Positions 6,872-13,621 of a stretch of DNA of 19,481 nt are shown here, piece by piece; position 1 is the stretch's first letter, and the number at the start of each line of letters is the position of its first letter. Made by a program: the position numbers and the translations under genes. Location: assembly GCA_046756405.1 (NCBI GenBank), contig JBHHWH010000048.1, positions 1 through 19,481 on the forward strand, written 5' to 3'. This DNA is from JBHHWH01 sp046756405 (GTDB taxonomy: Bacteria; Actinomycetota; Acidimicrobiia; Spongiisociales; ZC4RG35). The notes beneath the pieces are model-generated. The model was not told where the DNA came from. It searched no databases and saw only the letters and a program-made list of their open reading frames with translations.

Positions 6872-7501
6872 TCAGACCGTGTAGCTATCGCCCCAGTCCA
6901 GGTCCACCAGCTCGATGCCGTCGGCGGCAAGGACCCCCTTTATGAAACCCCGGAGCCATCCTCGCCCGAATTCGGACATGTAGAAGTCGTGAACCGGGAT
7001 CACCTGCTCGGGACGCAGGCGTCGGGCGAATTGGACTGCCGCGGTGGACGAACCCCAGGGCACCATCAGAGGCAGGGCCAGCACCGGACCACTTCGGGTC
7101 GGCTGGAAGCTGTCCCCGGGATGGGTGAGCAAGCCCTCGATGGTGAAAGCCCGGTTGGGCGGGGTGTCACCAGTGGGGATCATCTCGTGGAGCACATCCT
7201 CGACGGTGACGTCCCCGGGGGTGTCGGTCACCACTTCGATGTCGTGGGGGGCCAGCAGGTCGGCCACCGCCTGGTTGGAGTAGACCACCAGGTCCGCGCG
7301 CCGGTCGATGAGCCAGCGTACGAAGTCGGCATTGACATGATCCCCGTGCTCATGGGTGATGAACACCCTGGTCACGTCCCCCACCGTGTCGAGGCCCACT
7401 TCGCCGCTGGTGAAGGTGTGGAAGCCGGGATCAAACAGGGTTGCCTCCGTGTCGGTGGTCACCAGGAGGCAGGAGTCGGTTAGTCGTCGTATCTCTGCCA
7501 T
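6872..7501 (-). CDS. UlaG-like metallo-beta-lactamase-fold hydrolase
   Basis: A 209-residue cytoplasmic MBL-fold protein. Metal ligands by pattern are H50, H52, D54 and H55 in THEHGDH, H127 in THPGDSF, and H171 near the end (VIPVHDFYMS). DPGF (24-27) and the overall order match the UlaG-like 'MBL fold metallo-hydrolase' group, whose members cleave varied phosphoesters, lactones or amides; the substrate cannot be read from sequence. It follows aidB by 18 bases on the same strand and is probably co-transcribed. No Shine-Dalgarno is visible before the ATG, so it may rely on coupling to aidB. Its 3' end abuts the end of znuC with one base between the stops. Confidence 0.8.
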   Translation of the reverse strand: MAEIRRLTDSCLLVTTDTEATLFDPGFHTFTSGEVGLDTVGDVTRVFITHEHGDHVNADFVRWLIDRRADLVVYSNQAVADLLAPHDIEVVTDTPGDVTVEDVLHEMIPTGDTPPNRAFTIEGLLTHPGDSFQPTRSGPVLALPLMVPWGSSTAAVQFARRLRPEQVIPVHDFYMSEFGRGWLRGFIKGVLAADGIELVDLDWGDSYTV

Positions 7502-7519
7502 GGAAGGAAAGCTAGTCGC

Positions 7520-9166
7520 TCAACGGAGTGGGATGGCCGCCTCGATGATGGTCTTGACATCGAGGCCTGCGGGCAGGGTGCCGTACAGGTAACCCCAGTC
7601 GTTCCCGAGCCGGGTGGCAGCGAAGGCGTCCCACACTTCAGGACGGGCATGTTGTGCCATCAACGTGCCTGCGAAGGCGATGGCCAGGGCTTCGGTCATG
7701 CGGCGAGCCTCGAATTCGGCGTCGGCCGGGTCCAGGGCGACGTCGAAGGCGGTCTCGATGGCGGAGTCGAGCCGGGGGTCATGGCCGAGGCCCGCCTCCA
7801 TCTCCTTGCGCAACGCTTCGATAGTCTCTGGCTCCTTGGTCAGCACCCGCAGCAAGTCGAGGGCGATGACGTTGCCTGATCCCTCCCAGACGGCGTTGAG
7901 GGGCGACTCCCGGTGGAGGCGAGGCATGATCGACTCCTCGACGTACCCGTTACCTCCGAGGCACTCGAGAGCCTCCCGCACCACCTCGCTGCAGCGTTTG
8001 GTCACCCAGTACTTGACCACCGGGGTGAGGATCCGACGGAGGGCGGCTTCGTGCTCCACCACCGGCGCCCGGTCGAAGGCCCCGGCAAGGCGCATCATCA
8101 TCAACACCGCCACCTCGGTCTCCACCTCCAGATCGGCGAGGACGTTGCCCATGAGCGACTTCTCCACTAGCGAGGCTCCAAAGGCGCTGCGGTGGACGGC
8201 GTGGTGGACCGCCTGGGTGACGGCCTGACGCATGAGCGCCGCCGACCCGACGATGCAGTCGAGGCGAGTTCCGTTGATCATCTCGATGATGGTGCGCACC
8301 CCCCGGCCCTCCTCCCCGACCATCTGCGCCCAAGCACCGTCGAACTCCATCTCCGAGGAGGCGTTGGAGCGGTTGCCCAGCTTGTCCTTGAGCCGTTGGA
8401 TGTAGATGCGGTTCAGCTCACCGTCGGGAGTGAAACGGGGCAGAAGGAAACAGGACAGCCCGCCGGGAGCCTGAGCGAGAATCAGGAAGGCGTCGGACAT
8501 CGGTGAGGAGACAAACCACTTGTGGCCGGTGATCGCATACTCCCCACCGGGCCCTCCGGGACCCAGGGGCTCGGCCCGGGTGGTGTTGGCCCGGACGTCG
8601 GAGCCGCCCTGCTTCTCGGTGAGGCCCATGCCCAACATCACCCCGGTCTTCTTGGAGGCCGGTTGGAAGGAAGGGTCGTAGCTGCGGCTGAGCTGCATCG
8701 GCTCCCAGAGGGCTGCGACCTCCGGCTGGAAACGGAGGGTGGGGATGGCCGATCCGGCCATCGAGATCGGGCAGAGGTGCCCGGCTTCGACCTGACCGGC
8801 GAGGAAGTTGAGTGCCGCTCGAGCCACGTATCCTCCGTCGCCGGGTTCCTTCTCCCAAGGGAGGGAGTGGAGGCCTTCGGCGACGGCCAGGTCGAGGAGC
8901 CAGTGCCAGGAGGGATGGAACTCCACCCGGTCGATGCGGTGGCCGTAGCGGTCGTGAGTATGAAGGATCGGAGGGAACCGGTTGGCCAGGAAGCCCCACT
9001 CGATCACCTCCTCGGAGGCGATCCGACGACCGAAGGTGTCGATCTGGTCCAAGGCCCATCCGGCGCCCTCCCGTTCGACGGCGGTCTTGAGCACCGGGTC
9101 GGCGCCCGCCAGGTCGTAGTCGACCAGCGAAGGAGGCTGGTTGGTGACGTCATGGGTGGATCCCAT
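7520..9166 (-). CDS. aidB: AidB-type acyl-CoA dehydrogenase (adaptive response to alkylation)
   Basis: A 548-residue flavoprotein matching AidB in length (E. coli protein about 541) and sequence. The AidB N-terminus is clear (QPPSLVDYDL, DPVLKTAVEREGAGWA, FPPILHTHDRYGHRIDRVEF). The middle domain has GLTEKQGGSDVRANTT (about 181-196), and the FAD and dimer region has LECLGGNGYVEESIMPRLHRESPLNAVWEGSGN (split across about 408-440). A C-terminal extension beyond the ordinary acyl-CoA dehydrogenase fold (about 445-548) corresponds to the AidB-specific DNA-binding domain. Known AidB proteins bind FAD and DNA and limit alkylation damage; their acyl-CoA activity is weak. The ATG has no Shine-Dalgarno but is preceded by TACGAT at 7 bases, fitting a leaderless transcript. 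The MBL gene follows 18 bases downstream. Confidence 0.9.
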   Translation of the reverse strand: MGSTHDVTNQPPSLVDYDLAGADPVLKTAVEREGAGWALDQIDTFGRRIASEEVIEWGFLANRFPPILHTHDRYGHRIDRVEFHPSWHWLLDLAVAEGLHSLPWEKEPGDGGYVARAALNFLAGQVEAGHLCPISMAGSAIPTLRFQPEVAALWEPMQLSRSYDPSFQPASKKTGVMLGMGLTEKQGGSDVRANTTRAEPLGPGGPGGEYAITGHKWFVSSPMSDAFLILAQAPGGLSCFLLPRFTPDGELNRIYIQRLKDKLGNRSNASSEMEFDGAWAQMVGEEGRGVRTIIEMINGTRLDCIVGSAALMRQAVTQAVHHAVHRSAFGASLVEKSLMGNVLADLEVETEVAVLMMMRLAGAFDRAPVVEHEAALRRILTPVVKYWVTKRCSEVVREALECLGGNGYVEESIMPRLHRESPLNAVWEGSGNVIALDLLRVLTKEPETIEALRKEMEAGLGHDPRLDSAIETAFDVALDPADAEFEARRMTEALAIAFAGTLMAQHARPEVWDAFAATRLGNDWGYLYGTLPAGLDVKTIIEAAIPLR

Positions 9167-9173
9167 GGAATCT

Positions 9174-9179
9174 ATCGTA
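9174..9179 (-). promoter_or_regulatory. Candidate -10 element of a leaderless aidB transcript
   Basis: TACGAT lies exactly 7 bases before the aidB ATG on the - strand, and there is no Shine-Dalgarno. That spacing would put the transcription start at the A of ATG, as in actinobacterial leaderless genes. The same hexamer and spacing recur before the FakA-like gene. No clear -35 is visible. Confidence 0.45.
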
Positions 9180-9186
9180 CCGGGCC

Positions 9187-10053
9187 CTAGCCGCTGCCGG
9201 GACGGGCTATCCCGGTCTCGAAACGGAACAGGTAGCGGTCGGTGAGAAAGTTGAGGAACCTTCGGGCGGCGGTGAAGTTGTCGGCTACATCGCGGAGATG
9301 TTCCGGTCCGGTGCCTACCACGGCGTGAGCAACCTCCACCGCCCGGTGATACCAGTTGGTCCCGGCGGCTTCCAGGAAGCCCACCTGGTCTCCCTCTTCC
9401 AGGACCGCCTCGGGATCCAGCCCCGCCGAACGGGCAAGGAGCTGACGTTCGACTAGGCCGAGGGGGTTTCCGGCGGTGTAGTCGGGGAAGACGCCGGAGA
9501 GGAAGAGGGCCACATCACCAAGGCGGCGATATCCGGCGGGACGGTGCTCGGGGGGCATACGGTCGACCAGCTCCACCATGCGAACCGGGTCCATCTCGCT
9601 GTAGCGGAGACGGCGGTACCCGCGTCGGGTCGGCACCCACATGCTCCCGCTGGCGACCCTGGTGAACGAGGCCAGGAACTCGATGAGGAAGTAACGGCGG
9701 GTGGCTTCCTCGACGAACTCGCCAAGACTGGCGGCGTCGAAGACGGGAAGACGCCGACCCGCCCCTACGAACTCGGAAACGTGGGAGGTCTCTCTTAGGT
9801 CCTGGGCGGAGCGGTTCACCAGCACCCCGAAGGTGAGGAAAGGCGAGACCGCCGTCTCCAGGCCTTCGGCTGCCTCACCGAAGAGGGCCTCGAACAGCCC
9901 CCGGCTGGCAAGGTAGCGCTCCACCTCCTCGGGGTTCCGGCGCAGGTAGGCGCGTAGGGCCTGGCCCCGCCTGCCGGCACCGGCGACCCGGGCGATGACC
10001 TCCAGGTCACCGTCGCTCAGGTGCTCGGCGTAGAGCAGCGAGTAGTTGAGCAT
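9187..10053 (-). CDS. Uncharacterised 288-residue soluble protein
   Basis: I do not recognise this protein. It is 288 residues, apparently mostly helical, rich in Arg, Glu and Leu, with no signal peptide, membrane segment, Cys pair or nucleotide-binding loop visible. Recognisable stretches are SPFLTFGVLVNRSAQDL, RRYFLIEFLASFTRVASGSMWVPTRRG (two blocks around 119-144), a segment DVALFLSGVFPDYTAGNPLGLVERQLL, and the end FLNFLTDRYLFRFETGIARPGSG. Codon use and third-position GC match its neighbours, so it is a real gene rather than a shadow. AGGG lies only 3-4 bases before the ATG; TACTCT, 10 bases upstream, could be a -10. It stands between the DegV gene (52 bases upstream) and aidB (20 bases downstream) on the same strand, which gives no firm hint of its role. 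Confidence 0.75.
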   Translation of the reverse strand: MLNYSLLYAEHLSDGDLEVIARVAGAGRRGQALRAYLRRNPEEVERYLASRGLFEALFGEAAEGLETAVSPFLTFGVLVNRSAQDLRETSHVSEFVGAGRRLPVFDAASLGEFVEEATRRYFLIEFLASFTRVASGSMWVPTRRGYRRLRYSEMDPVRMVELVDRMPPEHRPAGYRRLGDVALFLSGVFPDYTAGNPLGLVERQLLARSAGLDPEAVLEEGDQVGFLEAAGTNWYHRAVEVAHAVVGTGPEHLRDVADNFTAARRFLNFLTDRYLFRFETGIARPGSG

Positions 10054-10105
10054 CGCCCTATTCAGAGTATCCCGGCCCTGGGCTCACACGTGGCCGCCTT
10101 ACCCT

Positions 10106-10939
10106 CTAGGCCTCCGCCCACCACCAGGCCAGACCCACCACGCCGGGGCCGCTGTGGACCAGCATCCCGGTGCCAAAGGACCCGACGAAGGAGGTGCGGG
10201 GCGGGCACTCCTCGGTCACCACGGCAAGGAGGGCCATTGCCTGATCGTCCGCCAGGGAATGCAGAGCAGCCACATGAAGCTCGGCTAGAGCGGGGGGCCG
10301 GCTGCGCCGCCACATGTCGACGATCCTGAGCCGGGCCCGCTCGGCGCTCAGGGCCGGGGCCAGGGGCACCACCTTTCCCCGTCTCAGCTCAACGACCGGG
10401 TTGAGGCCGATCCCGCGAGCCGCCCATGCCGCCGCCCCGGGAACATGGCCCGACCGAACCAGATGGTCGAGGCTGGGAAGGGTGGCGATCAGACGGACCC
10501 GTGAAGCCACGTTCCGGGCGATCGCTTCCACCTCTACGAGGCCGGCTCCCTTTTGCGCCGCTTCGGCGGCTGCCAGCACCACCAGGCCCTGGCCGCCGGC
10601 GGCTGTTTCGGTGTCCACTAGACGCACCGGCACCCTGGCCGCGGCGAGAGCCGACTTTGCCGCCAGGTAGGTGCTGGCTCCCATGGCGTAGGAGACCGTG
10701 GCGATCAGAGCACCTTCGGAACCGACGTGGGCTTCGATGGCGGCCAGGTAGTCGGCGGGGGTCGGTCCGGAGGTGGTTACCTCTTCGGTGTATTCCAGGA
10801 GCACTTCCGGGGGCACCTCCCCGTCCAGCATCGACTCGCCTCCAAGGTTGATCCGGAGGGGGACGACCACGATCCCAAGCCGTGAGGCCAGCTCCGCGGG
10901 CACTGTCGCCGCGCTGTCGGTGATGACCAGAACGCTCAC
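10106..10939 (-). CDS. DegV-family protein, FakB-like fatty-acid carrier
   Basis: A 277-residue DegV fold. FakB members bind one fatty acid and present its carboxylate to the FakA kinase. The N-terminal block VLVITDSAATVP with TDS, the loop TSGPTP (family form TSQPTP), TVSYAMGASTY in place of ISS-LSGTYQSA, VDTETAAGGQGLVV in place of VDS-SASMGLG, and the C-terminal DegV domain (AALHSLADDQAM, GSFGTGMLVHSGPGVVGLAW) show the family. The fatty-acid contact segments are divergent, so the preferred acyl chain cannot be read. I use the GTG at 10939, overlapping the plsY TGA by 4 bases (GTGA) with AAGGAG just before; a GTG at 10963 would add 8 residues. Its place after a FakA-like gene and plsY strongly supports the FakB role. 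Confidence 0.85.
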   Translation of the reverse strand: MSVLVITDSAATVPAELASRLGIVVVPLRINLGGESMLDGEVPPEVLLEYTEEVTTSGPTPADYLAAIEAHVGSEGALIATVSYAMGASTYLAAKSALAAARVPVRLVDTETAAGGQGLVVLAAAEAAQKGAGLVEVEAIARNVASRVRLIATLPSLDHLVRSGHVPGAAAWAARGIGLNPVVELRRGKVVPLAPALSAERARLRIVDMWRRSRPPALAELHVAALHSLADDQAMALLAVVTEECPPRTSFVGSFGTGMLVHSGPGVVGLAWWWAEA

Positions 10940-11571
10940 GGCTCCTTCCCCTGACGGAACCACCTGGGCCAGCGGGGGGTGTCCTGATCGAAGAACAGCC
11001 TCACCAGATACACCCTGAGTTTGTCCGGACCCGAAGGAGGCTGGTTGCCGAGAACCCGCTTGACCAGCATGGGAGCCACCAGCGCCGCCGCCAGAAGCGT
11101 GCCCAGAGAACGGGTACGGGAAAGCAGGGGGAAAAGGCCGACGAAGCCAGCGAAGGCCCCCAAGGAAGTGGCGTCGGCGGCTTTGCCCACGGCAAGGGCG
11201 ACCAGCAACAGGAGAGAGCCCTCGGGAGCCAGGGGTAGCATCGCCCCCATGGCCGGAGAGATGCCCCTGCCCCCGGCGCCGCGGAGAAATAGCGACCAGT
11301 TGTGACCTACCACCGCGGCGGCTCCGGCGGCGATTGCTAGGCCGGGCCGGGATTCTCCGGCAAGGAGAGGCCCCACCGATCCCTTGGCCAGGTCGAGGAT
11401 GCCGCCGACGATGAGCGGCCCCAGACCGGCGACCCGATACAGGCCGGTTCCCGACACCGTCCCTGTCCCCACTTGACGAAGATCGACTCCTTTGAGGCGC
11501 CGGGCGATCAGCCCCGAGAAGGGAACGGACCCCAGCAGGTAGGAGGCGGCGATGACCGCTACGGCTGACAA
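10936..11571 (-). CDS. plsY: PlsY-family acyl-phosphate:glycerol-3-phosphate acyltransferase, divergent motif 1
   Basis: A 211-residue membrane protein of the PlsY family, which moves the acyl group from acyl-phosphate to sn-glycerol-3-phosphate, the first step of phospholipid synthesis. The family N-terminus is present (YLLGSVPFSGLIARRLKGVD), then motif 1 as VGTGTVSGTGLYR (34-46), where PlsY normally has GSGNxGATNxxR. R46 is kept, but Ser is Thr and both Asn are lost. Motif 2 (LDLAKG, 59-64) and motif 3 (GHNW, 89-92, and GGRG, 100-103) are intact. Five or so hydrophobic segments fit the fold. Start: the TTG at 11571, 5 bases after GGGGAG, is the only start giving a family-like N-terminus; the frame is open further but is antisense-like Arg/Pro-rich sequence inside the FakA-like gene. 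It lies 13 bases after that gene and overlaps the DegV gene by 4. Confidence 0.82.
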   Translation of the reverse strand: MSAVAVIAASYLLGSVPFSGLIARRLKGVDLRQVGTGTVSGTGLYRVAGLGPLIVGGILDLAKGSVGPLLAGESRPGLAIAAGAAAVVGHNWSLFLRGAGGRGISPAMGAMLPLAPEGSLLLLVALAVGKAADATSLGAFAGFVGLFPLLSRTRSLGTLLAAALVAPMLVKRVLGNQPPSGPDKLRVYLVRLFFDQDTPRWPRWFRQGKEP

Positions 11572-11584
11572 TGAGACTCCCCGA

Positions 11585-12493
11585 CTACTCCCCGCCTTCG
11601 TGATCGCCCGCCTGGAGGTCGGTGACCTGAAGGTCGACGATCGAACCGGCGGACTTCGCCGCGGCGATCGCCGCGTCGGCGCTGTTGGTGTGGATGTGCC
11701 CCACCCAGAGGCCGTCGGAGGCCACCACCACCGTGGAGGCATCCCCCAGCTCTGCCCACTGTTGCTTGAAGGATTCGAGGCTTGTCTCCCCGGGGATAAG
11801 ACGAATTACGACCTCGTAGCGGGGGATCTCTTCGGTCCGTGTAACGGTCGGGCCGGCGCCGGAGCCGAGCGACGGCGCGATGGCCTCATCGAGGATCACC
11901 GCGGTTAGCGTCTCCAGGAAGAGCTGCATTCCCTTGCCTCCGGCGTCGACGACTCCGGCGTCACGAAGCTGGGGAAGCATCTCGCGGGTCCGCTCGAGGG
12001 CGGCGGCGCTGGCCTCTACCGCCGAGGTGAGAGTCGGCTCCATCCCCAGGTCCGCGGTGGCCACCGCGGCCTGGGAAGCCTCCCTGGCGACGGTGAGGAT
12101 CGTTCCTTCCACCGGTTCCACCACCGCTGAATAGGCGGCGTCGCTGCCGGCCTGTAGAGCGGCAGCGAGGAGCTTCGAGTCGACCGTGGAGGCCCGGGCC
12201 ATGGTCTGGGCGAAGGCTCCCAGGAACTGGGCCATGATCACCCCCGAGGAGCCCCGCGCTCCGCGGAGCGAACCCTGGACGATCCCTTCGCACACCGAGG
12301 CCATGCCGGACGCCTCATCGAGGCTGTCCACCACGATCTGGAGGGTAAGGGCGAGGTTGGTCCCGGTGTCGCTGTCGGCCACGGGGAAAACGTTGAGTTC
12401 GTTGAGGTGGGCGCGGTGGGACACCAACAACCGGTGGTAGCGGGTGATCACTTCCCGAAGAGCCTCCCACTCCAGCGGCCGCGGTCCTCTCAT
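11585..12493 (-). CDS. Short FakA-like fatty-acid kinase (DhaL/DAK2 domain plus middle domain)
   Basis: A 302-residue protein matching the first two domains of fatty-acid kinase FakA. The DhaL (DAK2) domain has the Mg-ATP signature LNVFPVADSDTGTNL (33-47, with D40 and D42; the usual DGDTGTNM is DSDTGTNL here), RGARGSSG (77-84), EGTILTVARE (about 129-138) and DAGVVDAGGKG (178-188). The end from about 220 (YEVVIRLI, then WVGHIHTNSADAA) is the FakA middle domain. It stops there, with no C-terminal domain, whereas S. aureus FakA has about 548 residues. FakA phosphorylates a fatty acid held by FakB. The ATG at 12493 has no Shine-Dalgarno but TACGAT 7 bases upstream; a GTG at 12517 would add 8 residues. 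PlsY and a DegV protein follow at once, making a complete acyl-phosphate pathway. Confidence 0.85.
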   Translation of the reverse strand: MRGPRPLEWEALREVITRYHRLLVSHRAHLNELNVFPVADSDTGTNLALTLQIVVDSLDEASGMASVCEGIVQGSLRGARGSSGVIMAQFLGAFAQTMARASTVDSKLLAAALQAGSDAAYSAVVEPVEGTILTVAREASQAAVATADLGMEPTLTSAVEASAAALERTREMLPQLRDAGVVDAGGKGMQLFLETLTAVILDEAIAPSLGSGAGPTVTRTEEIPRYEVVIRLIPGETSLESFKQQWAELGDASTVVVASDGLWVGHIHTNSADAAIAAAKSAGSIVDLQVTDLQAGDHEGGE

Positions 12494-12500
12494 CGGGATG

Positions 12501-12506
12501 ATCGTA
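12501..12506 (-). promoter_or_regulatory. Candidate -10 element of a leaderless transcript for the FakA-like gene
   Basis: TACGAT sits 7 bases before the ATG at 12493, the same hexamer and spacing as before aidB. If used, it would make the lipid module its own leaderless transcript rather than only a continuation of the alcohol dehydrogenase unit. It would also settle the start at 12493, because the GTG at 12517 lies upstream of it. Confidence 0.45.
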
Positions 12507-12555
12507 TCCGCCGCCACCTCGGCGATGGAGGCAAACCGGGAGCGAGCGCGTCAGC

Positions 12556-13551
12556 TCATGGGACCAACACCGCCGCACCCGTTATCCGGCCTTCGGCCAG
12601 GTCGACGAGGGCCCGGCCGGCGTCGTCGAGGGAGTAGGCCACGGTGGTAGGCCGAAGGGGGATCTCGGCGGCGAGTTTCAGCAGCTCCTCCCCGTCACGG
12701 CGGGTATTGGCGGTCACCGACCGGATCTGTCGCTCTTCGAACAGGAGGTCATAGTCGAAGGATGGGATCGGGCTCATGTGGATCCCGGCGATGGCCACCG
12801 TGCCTCCGGGATCCAGGGCCTCGAGGGCGACCGGGACCAGGTCCCCCACCGGAGCGAAGATGATCGCCGCGTCCAGCTTGTCCGGGGGCTGGGCGTAGGC
12901 CCCCGACGCCGAGGCGCAGCCCAACTCCAGGGCCAGGGTCTGAGCCTCCGGCGAGCGGGTCATCACGTGAACCGTTGCCCCCTCGTACAGAGCCACCTGG
13001 GCGGTGAGGTGGGCCGAGCCCCCGAATCCGTAGATGCCCAAGCGGCCCCGGGGAGGAAGCTCGGCCCGGCGCAGCGCCCGGTACCCGATGATCCCGGCGC
13101 AGAGGAGAGGAGCCGCCTGTTCGGGATCGAAGATGTCGGGTACCGGGTAGGCGTAGTCCTCGTCCACTACCGCGTACTCGGCGTAGCCGCCGTCGGCGTC
13201 CCAGCCGGTGAAGGCCGGCCGCTGGCACAGGTTCTCCTGACCCCGGAGGCAGAACCGGCACTGCCCGCAGGTGTGACGAAGCCAGGCAATCCCCACCCGA
13301 TCACCCACCCGGAAGCGCTGGGCGCCCTCACCCAGGGCTTCCACTTCCCCCACCACCTCGTGGCCTGGTATGACGCCCTCCCGATGGGGTGGAAGGTCCC
13401 CTTCGGCGATGTGGAGGTCGGTGCGGCAAACCCCACAGGCCAGCACCCGCACCCGGACCTCCCCGGGTCCAGGCACAGGGACCGGGGCCTCCACCCGCTC
13501 CACGGGTCTCCCATCCAGGGGTCCGGGCCGGACCACACGCCACACACGCAT
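12556..13551 (-). CDS. Zinc-dependent alcohol dehydrogenase family protein
   Basis: A medium-chain dehydrogenase/reductase of about 331 residues. Catalytic zinc ligands are C39 (CGVCRTDLH), H64-E65 (PGHE) and probably C151 (LLCAGIIGYRAL). The structural zinc lobe is C95, C98, C101 and C109 (CGQCRFCLRGQENLC). The Rossmann motif reads IYGFGGSAH. The pattern with TGWDADGGYAEY and LLCAGIIGYRAL matches the AdhA-like zinc alcohol dehydrogenases; alcohol and aldehyde specificity is not readable. Family members begin MRAW or MRVW, so I use the ATG at 13551; an ATG at 13560 would add three residues. Neither has a Shine-Dalgarno. The large hairpin at 13565-13607 ends only 13 bases before the start, so initiation must cope with it or the transcript starts inside it. 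The FakA-like gene follows 62 bases downstream. Confidence 0.87.
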   Translation of the reverse strand: MRVWRVVRPGPLDGRPVERVEAPVPVPGPGEVRVRVLACGVCRTDLHIAEGDLPPHREGVIPGHEVVGEVEALGEGAQRFRVGDRVGIAWLRHTCGQCRFCLRGQENLCQRPAFTGWDADGGYAEYAVVDEDYAYPVPDIFDPEQAAPLLCAGIIGYRALRRAELPPRGRLGIYGFGGSAHLTAQVALYEGATVHVMTRSPEAQTLALELGCASASGAYAQPPDKLDAAIIFAPVGDLVPVALEALDPGGTVAIAGIHMSPIPSFDYDLLFEERQIRSVTANTRRDGEELLKLAAEIPLRPTTVAYSLDDAGRALVDLAEGRITGAAVLVP

Positions 13552-13564
13552 CGTCATCATTCAA

Positions 13565-13607
13565 GCGTGTGCAGGAGTGCCGCCATGAGCGGCACTCCTG
13601 CACACGC
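13565..13607 (-). terminator. Perfect 19-bp-stem hairpin between the ABC operon and the alcohol dehydrogenase
   Basis: Arms GCGTGTGCAGGAGTGCCGC and GCGGCACTCCTGCACACGC pair perfectly over 19 bases with a 5-base loop (CATGA). It starts 14 bases after the stop of the ABC-2 permease and ends just before the start codon of the alcohol dehydrogenase, both on the - strand. Placement fits a strong terminator for the upstream operon, but the bases after it on the - strand are TTGAATGATG, not a T-run. A leader structure or processing site for the dehydrogenase mRNA is an alternative. Confidence 0.65.
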
Positions 13608-13621
13608 CCGGGAAACCACCC

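Noticed and set aside
8522..9190. 222-codon + strand open frame opposite aidB
   Set aside because: No recognisable motif, and aidB covers the same bases with full family conservation.
10054..10105. CACGTG and short GC palindromes in the gap after the DegV gene
   Set aside because: Six-base palindromes are expected by chance in GC-rich DNA, and no paired or repeated site supports an operator.
11572..11742. Upstream extension of the plsY frame
   Set aside because: It is Arg/Pro/Ser/Trp-rich sequence in another frame of the FakA-like gene; the TTG at 11571 with GGGGAG gives the family N-terminus.
13565..13607. The 19-bp inverted repeat as an insertion-sequence end or CRISPR repeat
   Set aside because: Only one pair is present, no transposase lies nearby, no target duplication is visible and no repeat-spacer series exists.
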